Program-made: the position numbers and the translations under genes
NCBI GenBank assembly: GCA_003568945.1
Contig: BDIP01000148.1
Location: 1-28,653, forward strand
DNA: 28,653 bases
Source: Kipferlia bialata
Lineage: Eukaryota; Fornicata
Reading direction: 5' to 3'
Notes under the pieces: generated by a model
What the model was told of the DNA's origin: nothing
Database searches by the model: none
Seen by the model: the letters and a program-made list of their open reading frames with translations, nothing else
Shown: piece by piece, positions 12,001 to 21,500 of the stretch
How the letters are laid out: each line of letters begins with the position of its first letter
Numbering within the stretch: the stretch's first letter is position 1

Positions 12001-15000
12001 CGATATACTCACTCTTACAGGTGCCGGCAAGACCTACTATGTCGAGGACAAGCTGAAGAAGGACCAGAAGGGACAGACGAAGCGCTTTGATGGCAGTGAT
12101 GACAGGTAGGGTGGCATACTTTGTATACACAGACTAGCATCGATATGTCTCTTTCGAGTTTTTACATCAGGCTTGTGTTTGACTCTCTGGACTCCATCCT
12201 CAACGGTCTAGTAGATACCAAGGCACAGAACAAGCAGATCCTCATCATTGATGAGTACCACATGCTCATGAGACAGCATAAGGAGGCTCTCTTCAATTGG
12301 CTCAACCGCAACGACAATGTGGGTTATGTGTATACTTTGCCCTGTATTACGTAATATAAAGCTGACTATCTCGGTTGCCTCATTCCATGACGACGCTGAC
12401 AAGCAGGTCCGTGGTCTTCTGATTGCCAACAGGCTGGATGCTGATGATGATGCCCTCGTCAAGGAGTTCATGTCCAAGAGAAAGAACTCACGTACGTTAT
12501 TGGTATACCATATTCTTACGCACACGTAACCACAGGGGGCAACGAGGGATCTGTGGCAGTTGACTACGCTGGAGAGTGCATCCGGTCGGAGTCCATGATC
12601 AGCCTAGCCAGGTACCCATGCTGTAAGTATATCTTCCTCCTTGGTTGTTCGCTACAGTATCTGACTGATAGGCTGGGCAAGGTGTACAACAAGGAGCAGA
12701 ACCAGGACAAGGGCTGTTGGGTCAGGCTGCAGATGTGGTACATTGCCTCTCGCCTGCTGCTCGGTGAGTAAGATCTGAAGCATAATCTAGCACAATCCTA
12801 ACCTGTTAGCCACATGCACTAATTCCCAGGAGAGGACTCCATATCCCTCCGTCTTGTGGACGCCCTCACCCAGCAGTTGGCAGTGGAGAAGCCCGATCAG
12901 GACGAGTACGTGTACCATATCTGGACTACATATACCCGCACTGTGATACCTTCATTGATGACGGTATACTTACTTCAGGCTCACCCGCATCCTGCAGGAG
13001 AAGATGCCCACCATCTCCCCTGTCACCTGTGAGACATTCGTGGAGGTCTACTGCAAGGCAATCTGCGAAAGATCATTCAAGTGCGTATGTCCACCCTATT
13101 TGTGTCTCCTCAGGTTCCTATTGTTTCTATAGACCACTCATAACAGATTCGATATGTTCCTGCAGTCTCTGCTCCCCAATGCAGGTCCCTTTGGACTCAT
13201 GATGGCCATGGTGGCTGAGATGGTCTACGGACAGAGGTATGCCTTAGTCCCTGTTTCTGCTCTAGTGAAGGTACTAAGTTCATGTGTATTGACTGCCAGG
13301 TACAAGAGCCGGAGGGCCAGTGGGCTGGACTTCACTGAGCGCATCGCCTCCTTCACAGACTTTGGGGCCAGACAGGTACAGATATTGTGGGGTGGTATCC
13401 TCTAACCTCTCAGTCTGACAGTACTAACAGTACTAACAATAGCTCAAGGGCACTGCCAAGAACTCCCCTGAGGTCAGAGTGGCTGCCTACGCTGTGTACC
13501 TGCACAACAAGGTGTTCCCTAACGGAGAGAGAGACCACGACAGCACACAGTTGCTGTTCAGGAATGCATTCGTGCACCAGGTTGGTATAGTACATGTTGG
13601 GTTACGATCGCCCTCTAATCCCAGGTCGGAGTCCCCTACCAGCTAGCAGATCTCCGCATGAGAGGCGGTGACCACTATGCATTCTCCTGGGGTGACAAGC
13701 ACAAGTTCCAGGACCTCGCCGCAATCAAGAAGGCCCTCGAGGTATGCGTACTGTTTATCCCTCTACTTCTTTGTACACATGTTCCTTCCCCCACCTCAGG
13801 TTGGTCACTCTGTGGACTGGGAGAATGTCAGGGAGGTGTGGCAGAACTACCAGCTCAACGACGCTGCGGCATTCGCTGCCCTGCTCTCGGCCACCAAGGT
13901 ATACATATATATAGATATGTATAGATATGTATATGCCCACTCATGTCGTATGAACCGCCATTGTATGTCCACTCGCATTGACATCTAGGACCCCAAGCAG
14001 TGTCTGAGTGCAGTCATGCCCAGCAACATGAGGAAGCTTCTGGGAGACGCAGATCCCCAGGTATATGAGTATTTCATGTCGCTTGGTTTCATTGCTCTGA
14101 GTACTAGGCCTAGTATTTCACTGTAGATGAGAGTCCTGTCTCTATTGATATCTCCTTCTGACACTAGAACAGCCAGAACATCGCGAGGTCCCTCATTGTG
14201 CACCAGGTATACGCCAAGACTGTCCCCCAGAGCATCCAGCTGCCTCTAAAGTTCAACGAGGATGATGTACGTATTTTGAGTTCTTATCTTCCAGAACAAT
14301 GCAAAAATACTTATTGTCTAATGATACTATATTGATACACTATCTTATCTTCAGGACAACAGCACTGCAGACATCATGCCCTTTGCAGCCTGGATTGTCA
14401 TCAAGCACTCCACAAACACACCCCTAGTCAAGGAGCTGGCTGAGAATCCCATGCTAGTGCTCCTCGGTCTCCTCTGGGCTGCTAGGAGGTGGGTCAAGTG
14501 GAGGGGTCTCCTTTATTTCTCCGAGTATATCTGGATACCCACCCGTCCTGTCTCACCCTCAGCGGTGCTCAGCAGTTCTCCGCCCCAAAGGACCATGTTC
14601 TTGAGGCAGACTCTATGCTCAGAAAGCACCTCATGTCCAGCCTGCAGTGCATCCTAGACGGCACCATCCCCTGTGAGGACAGGGAGGCAACAGCAGCAGA
14701 GCTCTTTGGCAATGTCCACTTCAGCCGGTTCCTGCTCCATGAGGCCTCTCTTGATTCACTTGCTGAGGCCCGCCGCATAGGAGTGCCTGACAGTCTGACC
14801 CTAGCCTTCTGCAGACTACTGCCCAGGGTTTCAGTCAGTGACATGTGGCCCAGGGTGAGTCGTGTGGATACCTCATATATATGTGTCCCTGTTTGACTGC
14901 CTATCCACCATCGCGTTAGCAATTGCTATCCATACCTTACTCCAGGAGCAGCGGCATCTGTACAATTGCCTCGAGGCCCCTGACAAGCTGGCGTCGGCAG

Positions 15001-15347
15001 GCTTCTTCACAGCTGCAGAGTGCCCCTGGCTGTGGAGCTTTGTGAGCAGGGTTGGCTTTGGTGGTGATCCCTATGGATCTAGCCCCTACGGGACTGCCGA
15101 GGAGCGTAACGAGTTTGTCTCTGATCTCATCGTGGGTCTGCTCCTAGCCACAGGCTTTGCTGACCTTCCCAACGAGCTGACCGACGCCATTCTCCAGACC
15201 CACGTCGACCTGTCCCGCAGGGTGTCCCCCCAGCTGAGCAAGGCGGCCGTGTCGAAGCTGCAGGGCTCCAGGCTGAGGCAGACTGACGTCAAGATCCGCA
15301 TCGACGCCACATTCGTCGATGAGGTGGTGAGGCAGCTGTCGGTATAA
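93..15347 (+). CDS. Giant multi-exon protein with one P-loop NTPase core (5'-partial, 3,537 aa visible)
   Basis: I do not recognise this protein as a whole. Sixty-one exons join without a frame break: 10,614 coding nt over 15,255 nt, ending at TAA 15345-15347. The first visible exon (93-146) begins at an acceptor, so the start codon lies upstream. Recognisable parts are an acidic stretch at about residues 817-878 (4498-4680), a second acidic stretch at about 1332-1420 with nine consecutive Glu, a run of five Asp at 8339-8353, and a P-loop core at about residues 2780-2850 with Walker A PPGAGKT and Walker B ILIIDEYH. The rest looks globular and helix-rich, with no signal peptide or membrane segment apparent. 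Codons prefer G/C at the third position (AAG, GAG, CTC, CTG). The size and lone ATPase core suggest a scaffold or remodelling ATPase, but I assign no function. The phase-consistent exon chain argues for one gene; the last codons TCG-GTA-TAA could instead begin one more intron. Confidence 0.88.
351..382 (+). repeat. 16-nt tandem duplication spanning an intron branch site
   Basis: Within the intron 317-390, the unit cccaataccctgctca occurs twice back to back (351-366 and 367-382), followed by ccctccag and the acceptor. Each unit ends in the ctca of a CTCAC-type branch motif, so the duplication yields two candidate branch sites before one AG. Confidence 0.9.
1353..1579 (+). repeat. Three copies of an exon-end plus donor-site segment in one intron
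   Basis: A 28-nt segment running from exon end into the donor (core ggacaagcaggaggtatc) occurs at 1353-1380, where it forms the real end of exon 1142-1372 and its GTATCAGT donor. It recurs identically at 1447-1474. A shorter 19-nt copy lies at 1561-1579. The spacer sequence is TA-rich. The second copy is preceded by a CTCAC motif and AAG, so the 12 nt encoding DKQE could act as an in-frame micro-exon. Confidence 0.85.
6457..6483 (+). repeat. GAG trinucleotide run (nine Glu codons)
   Basis: Nine uninterrupted GAG codons sit in a highly acidic linker of the giant P-loop protein, at about residues 1406-1414 of the visible part. This is a coding microsatellite, and its length probably varies between strains. 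Confidence 0.9.
11898..12318 (+). other. P-loop NTPase core inside the giant protein
   Basis: Three exons encode SSPPGAGKTYYVEDKL (Walker A, with the Lys and Thr present) and, about 48 residues later, QILIIDEYHMLMRQHKEAL (Walker B with Asp-Glu). A following strand, LTISVASFHDDADKQ, sits where AAA-type proteins carry sensor 1, although the usual polar residue is not obvious. Both nucleotide-binding motifs look intact, so ATP or GTP hydrolysis is plausible. The short Walker A to B spacing and the DEYH form resemble AAA-like or helicase-like P-loop proteins, but I cannot place it in a named family. An intron (11956-12020) interrupts Walker A after the first base of the PPG glycine codon. Confidence 0.75.
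13420..13437 (+). repeat. Tandem duplicate of a TACTAAC branch site
   Basis: In the intron 13376-13442 the 9-nt unit agtactaac is repeated twice directly (13420-13428 and 13429-13437) just before the acceptor aatag. Each unit holds a TACTAAC motif, identical to the classical yeast branch-site consensus. A further TCTAACCTCTCAG lies just upstream (13400-13412) and could serve as an alternative acceptor. Confidence 0.9.
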
Positions 15348-15591
15348 CGTCTCTTCTTGCCACACTAAATGTATATCGGTATCCTGTCTCTTGAATTCCA
15401 ACATGTTGTGTCATGCCTTCTTAGGTTGTCTTGTTGTATGATATATATCAAAGTCAGAAGAGAATCCTCAGCTACTCCACTCACTTCAAAGATAATCAGT
15501 CTCGCTATGAAATCTATGATGATAGTTTGCCAAACAGCCTACTCTTTCCCAATTATCGATGTCGAATGTGGTTCACGGTAAGCGGCACCTA
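15348..15591. other. Convergent intergenic region
   Basis: This gap of about 244 nt lies between the stop codons of the plus-strand giant gene and the minus-strand Hsp70-like/ankyrin gene. It is AT-richer than the flanking exons and contains several TATATA-like stretches. I see no convincing coding sequence, RNA gene or hairpin terminator. It presumably holds both 3' UTRs and cleavage sites, but no polyadenylation signal can be assigned with confidence. Confidence 0.6.
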
Positions 15592-18500
15592 TCACGAGTA
15601 AAATATCTTGTGTGCTTCACAAAGAGCCGTTTCTAGATCGGCACGTGCCTGTTTGTAAGTTCAACAAAGAGTGCCTCGCTTGCACGACCAACACTGTGTA
15701 TATAGTGCAACTTCTACACTAGTCACCTGGTTTCCAAGTGCTGCCGCAGCAGCTGCCGCACCAGCAGACTCCTCAGTGTCAGCTACACTGTGCTGTTTCA
15801 ATCCTTTCTGTTCAAGGCTCCGTCTCACTAGTGTTAGCAAGGGATCGAATGACTCATTACCGATCTGTGATCGCGACTATCTGATGAAGACACATCCTTA
15901 CTATTCGGGAATGGTCCCAATACTATCAAAGAAGTCGGAACATAACGCCTCACTTTCTATATGAACCCGGTGGTGTCTGAAGAGATGCATGTGTCCAAAT
16001 GCGGGACCACTGGGTTCCTGAAATCAGAACCATATTACAGTAGTAACTACTGAGTTGTTCTCCCGTGAGGAGTAGAATACAGAAAGAGTCCTACCCACCT
16101 TACACACAGCTACAGAATGTGGGTTGATTGTTGGTCTAAAAGGATAGAGCTGTTGAGGGGAGTCCCTCTGGTTCGAAGTACTCCACCAACGGTCATGACT
16201 GTAGCGCTGGGATCTGGCGGTGTACGACATGTAGCAGTTGTATCCTGGTTCCGACTCAGAGGAAATAGAGCCCAGACCACTGGACTCTGAGGGTCTAGAC
16301 AGTCGCACACGTGTATACATCCTTGGTGTATACTCTGGAATGCCCCTGGGTGACAGTCTCTCTAGGCCTGTCCGAGGATCTGGTAGTTGCTGTGAGGGAC
16401 TCATGGGTGCTACACCAGGAGCAGTACCGATACTGCTAATGGACTCCGTGATATACTTGATATCTTCAGAGCATGTTGGATACAAAGCGGTGAGCTTGGA
16501 GGTGAGTAAAATAGTAAAGCAGTCGTGCGACTGTACTTCTGAGGTTTGTAGTGTAGTGTAGTTATACAGTAAACACAGAGCCATGTAATTGCTTACCTCT
16601 GATGATGACTGGAGAAGACCAAAGACTTCACGAGGGAATGCCACCTTAGCAGACATACAGAGCTGCATGTTGTCACCGTCGGACGATGTCAGAGGTGCGT
16701 CCGTCGCCAGAGTCTCCATCTCTACTGCAGAGCGTAGAAGCGAGCCAAACGTCCTTGGTGTTAGGCACAGATTCTCATGACTCAATCACATATACTATCC
16801 AACTGGTCGGGTATTGGCGGACCTAAAACACCTTTCTGTCTTAGAGCTGATGGTGTAACAAAAACACCCTCATATGTCCTTTAGAGCATTATGGTATGTA
16901 CCTTAAGACTGCCTTGCCAGATATGAGCGTGTATCCTTGCGTGACGTATGACCACACGTCTGGGTGAACTGGAAGTTAGTCTGACCAACTTGTTGAGATG
17001 TATACAGGGTACACTGTGTGTCATTGAAGTCCCATACCCTCGGGAAGTAACCCCCACTGGAGCTTAGAAGGGGCAAGGGGGATGCTGCCTAGCAGCTTCA
17101 GACTCACTCTCGGTAGGACTGACGAAGGTAGCTCTACACCTGCGAGAGCGGCCGTTCGCTGAGTGAGATGTACAATTGGACCTAAATGGATTGCAAAGGC
17201 TTCAATGGTATGATACCAGTCCGCTATACCTGCGGGCAGTCCATTGGGAGGTTGGCTAGTGCCTGCAACACCACCGTCGCATAGACAATCTCCCTAAGGT
17301 CCTCTGTCAGGTATGGCTCGGTCTGATATGTAGGGGCCCTCAACGATGTCGTGATATTCACAATAGCAGCGATCGCAGCAACCTGTTATAAGACTCCATT
17401 TGGCAACAGCTTCCAATGGTAAAAATAACGCTCTGCCTAGTCTACTGAGTATCAAACAGTGTTATCGTACCGAAATGTCAGTGTCAGAGGAACATGCAAA
17501 GATGGCAGCATGACTTAGAGCCCTTAGCAACAGACTCTGATTTGAGTCTCCTAGGAGACCTGCTTGCCCTGCAGTGAGGAAATGAATACATAGACTCAAC
17601 AAGTGTCTTATACAGCAACCGACAACAGATTACTTGATTCCGGCAACCCAACCTAGGATGTGCATAGCTGGTACGACAAGGTCACCAGCGCGCCATGAAC
17701 GAAGACCCTGGAAGTTAGATGAACAATATGAATTCCTTTGAAAGTGTATATCTATAGTACCTTCAGTACTGACAGGATTCTCTCCTCAGTCTCCTCTGTG
17801 GAGTTTGACGCGTCAACCCACTGTTCCCAGCTCGATGCACCTTCTGTGGACTGACTGCTAGTTGCCGTGTCGAGACCATCTGTCGAGGTGCAGGACTGGG
17901 ACTCAGGGATCACGGACTCACCGTCTACCAATTCTCCTGGGCACCTGGGCTCACCACAGACGAGACTCTTCACAGGACGCTTGGACCTCGAGTACTGCAT
18001 AACGTGGGACACAGTGGTACCGACTATGCGCTGGAATGCCCTGGTGTCTCGGAAGAATGACTGAAGGTCCTCGCAGTCCACAGTGTTCATGGTTCGTTTA
18101 GTGTACTGAGAAACCCACTGTAGCAAATCATCAGAGTTCTTGCCAGCGTACTGCCAGAATGTGACGAACAAAGGACTGTCGAGGGCGTGGTACAGGCTCC
18201 CTTTACAACCGGAAGGAGGGTTAAAGACACCGCCTCTGTACTGAAGTTGCTCCTCTGATAGAGGTCCCAGCGCATACACAATGTCACCAGGGAGTCTTGG
18301 ATGATCGGTCCAGATTGCCTGGCGCACTAGGCGCAGCAAGGACTTTCTGGGCTTCAACAGAGCGTGCAGATACGCCTTCTCTCGATTCTGAAACTTAGGT
18401 GCATGCGCTGGTCCTAAGGACAACCCCTTCATGTACATGTCCACAAGATACTGGACGTGCTCTACCTGTGCCCCCTCTCGAGCAAAGTCTGAGAACACCC

Positions 18501-21500
18501 TACTTACTAGAGACCTGTCTGCGTTCAGGCTGATGAGACCAGAGAACATGTCAAGTCTCGCGGTACTCGGTAGCAGCTTGGATAGTGGTCGCAGGAGACA
18601 ATGAAGTTGCGTGTAAGGGTCAGTACGCATGTGACTAGCAAAGCTGTCCACTAGGGTCTGCTGCTGCTGCGGAGCATCCGAAGCAGTCTTCACAATGCCA
18701 CTTAGCGACGAGAACACTCTGTATTCATCACAATGTGGGCTGCTTCTAAGTGCTGCATTAGCAATGCTCCAGTAAGTACTCGAGAATCGGCACTTAGGCA
18801 ATAGCGAAAGAATATCGGTTGCTGTGAGGGAGTGTGTCAGAAAGGGGTCACCGCTCTGAAAGAGACTCAGTAGCACCTCTGGCTGTAGCCTTTGCTGCAA
18901 CTGGAGTACACCTAGCCGTCTCCTTTCGGACCCTGCCTGTCTCCGGGCCCAGGATAGTAACTGAGCTAGTATGAGAGGGTGCAAGGTGCGACCCGACCCC
19001 AGCACCAGCTCTAACTCGGACAGAGAGAGACCAAGGGGGATAGAGGCACGACTGAGTCGGGACTCACTGTGCATGATACCAACTGTCAATCTGGTAAGAG
19101 AGGGACCTGGCCGTAAACCAAGCTCATCCAGAGAGAAGACTGGGGCAAATGGGAGCTGTTGAGAGAGTGCCGAGGCGAGTGGTGGAATTTGATCCAGCCA
19201 CATGTGGTCGTCCCCATCTAGAGCAACAGAGATCACTTCTCTAAGTGACACTGGGGGAAGGTCAAGTAAGCACCCAGCTGCTCTGGTCACTGCTATCTTC
19301 CTAGCGGAGTCACAGAGAGCAGACAGACACGCGGCCCTTGTATAGACGAGAAGCCCTTGGCTACGGCTTTGCCATCCGTCTTCACATACTGAGGCAGTTG
19401 CAATATCCAGCCACAGAGATGAGATTCTTGCTGCTTGCCTCCATGGAGACAGAGCCGTGGTCTCTGTACCAAACATCAGTCTGAGCAGTCGCATAGGGGA
19501 GTCTGAGTACGCTCTTGTGAGCTCCTCTGCCACAACCAGTGCGTCCAAATGAGACAAAGGCACTGTCGTGTATCCTGTCCTAGATAGCTCAGAGGGCTTA
19601 GTGTATGTGACTCCAAGGAGATAGTGCCCAAGCAATGTGTTCTCCCGTGTCTCAACGTCGTCAACTCCAATACTAGCCGCTGACGAATCTGACACTGGCC
19701 ATACACTCTTGATACAAGAGAGATGTGCCATGAGTAAACCCTGCTGGGATCGAGTGGGTAGAGAGAGTAGCAGCTTAGCAAGCGCCGACTGGCCGTGGTG
19801 TTCGAGTATGAGGCGTGTTAGTGCTACTTCTAATGGGGACGGGAGTAACACCCTCTCCTTACTAGACCACTTGGACATACACCGGCTGATAGCTATGAGA
19901 AGGCGAGGAGTCAGTTCCCTGTGATGGTGTTCCAGAAGGGGTATTAGACCACTGTCCCACGTATGCGAAGGACCTGTCTGTTCACAGTTATCAATCTGAG
20001 ATATGTTATTGAACAGGCGGCAGAGGTCGGACTCAGCGGGAAAGCGCCTTGTCGCCAGCCACTGTCCAGTATAGTTGGGACTAGACTGCTTGGCTGTGTT
20101 CCAGTGAAGGTACTCAGTTAGACCAGTAACGGCTGCTGCAACACTAGAATAGTAGCATTCCGGCTCTACAGCAGGCGTGAACCGCAGAAGAGAGGACAAC
20201 AGTGACCAGTCTTTCGGATAGAGTGTGATCCTTGGTAGGTCAGCCCATGCAGCAGGGTTGTCAAAGAGAGACAAGAGCTCTAGAGCATACTGAATGGACT
20301 CACTCCTACCCAGTACTTCATTCGATCTGAGCTGTTGGGGGTTGCAGTGAGGGTGGGTGTCCTCCACCAGAATGTGACTTGCTAGGAGAAGCACAGTGGC
20401 TTTGACACTCATGCGATCACTCTGACGCAGCCAACGACACAGACACTGTGTCGACAACTTCTTGCTCATAATCAGTCGTCCCAAGAAATCTCTTGACAGT
20501 AATCCTGGGCCAAAGCACTCAGGACCAACGGGTAGGGTGTATGGATGCACAACAGGAAGGCGGCTGAGATCTAACCGCGGTACCACCCAAGTCAGTATCT
20601 CTGCTGGCAGGTCAAGGAGATAGTCGGGGAACTGGGTGATCAGTTCCATCAGATGGCCCTGAGGTACCCTCAACAACCGAGTCCACAGGGGACCAACATC
20701 CAGTGGTGAGGTGTCAGGATTGGCCCTTTGTGACTGCTCCATCACTAGCACAGTATGCTCTGCGAGACACAGCAGGTTCTTGGGTCTCAGCAGTTCAGAG
20801 ACAAGGTCAAGTCTGGCTAGGGTAAACACCCGCTGCAGCCTGTCCCACTGGGAGTGTGTCAGGTCAGAGAGGGGCAGCTGCACAGAGTCCCGACGGCAAA
20901 GAGCTGCTGCTACTCTAGATGTAGGGTCCTCAAAACTGTAAGGTTCCAGCAATGCTACCACGTCTGACTGAAGGGTTTCAGCGCGTAACAGTGGGGCCAT
21001 GGCACTGACATGACGTCTGTCAGGAGCACGAAGGTACATGCAGTACTCATGGATGGCAGCACTCGCCATCTGAGAGGTACATCGTACATTAAGATCAGGG
21101 AACTGTCTCAGCCTTGCGGCATAGCGCCAGTCTTGTGTCGTTAGCTCCAGTGTGTATCCGTGCCACGGTTTGCCGCCAAAGAGAGACAGAATCTCAGACA
21201 CATATGCTTTGGTACTGTGTTCCGCACTTGTGTGAGTCCACTGGTGCGTGTACCGCCGATAGAGTGGTGACGTCAGTGCTAACAACACCTGTGCCAGAAC
21301 GTGGAAGACACTCATCCCTGTGACTCTGTCTCTGGACTGTCTCAGCCAAGGTACAAGGACACTTGTGGACACTACCTGTCGATGGACCAACGCTGCAGCA
21401 AAACTGGTTGGCTGACCACCAGGTAAGAATGCCACAATGTCAAGTGAGGGGGTAGTTGTATTGAGGTCGTCCACTGCTAGTCTCGGGAGTATCCACTCAA

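Larger units (their letters stand above)
93..15347 (+). other. Exon map of the giant P-loop gene
   Basis: Exons read by eye, with all phases compatible: 93-146, 257-316, 391-441, 594-724, 787-877, 944-1045, 1142-1372, 1666-1760, 1857-1987, 2043-2107, 2197-2323, 2404-2489, 2586-2665, 2762-2879, 2982-3089, 3144-3256, 3326-3413, 3520-3580, 3635-3723, 3796-4031, 4106-4250, 4309-4743, 4800-5039, 5108-5570, 5642-6564, 6637-7080, 7235-8362, 8412-8476, 8541-8670, 8733-8871, 8932-9073, 9120-9207, 9278-9409, 9466-9681, 9762-10325, 10426-10569, 10621-10893, 10987-11127, 11188-11289, 11347-11438, 11513-11567, 11641-11726, 11790-11853, 11898-11955, 12021-12105, 12171-12318, 12362-12491, 12536-12611, 12672-12763, 12830-12905, 12979-13080, 13147-13236, 13300-13375, 13443-13580, 13625-13741, 13800-13898, 13989-14060, 14168-14266, 14355-14488, 14563-14854, 14946-15347. 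Introns average about 77 nt. The shortest is 43 nt (12319-12361) and the longest 293 nt (1373-1665). The acceptor of the 12319-12361 intron (TATAAAG) and that of 7081-7234 are the least typical. Confidence 0.8.

Noticed and set aside
16238-16561. Plus-strand open frame of 107 residues
   Set aside because: It is the complement of the minus-strand exon 16099-16494 and part of the intron beside it, has no recognisable motif, and has no splice-linked neighbours on the plus strand.
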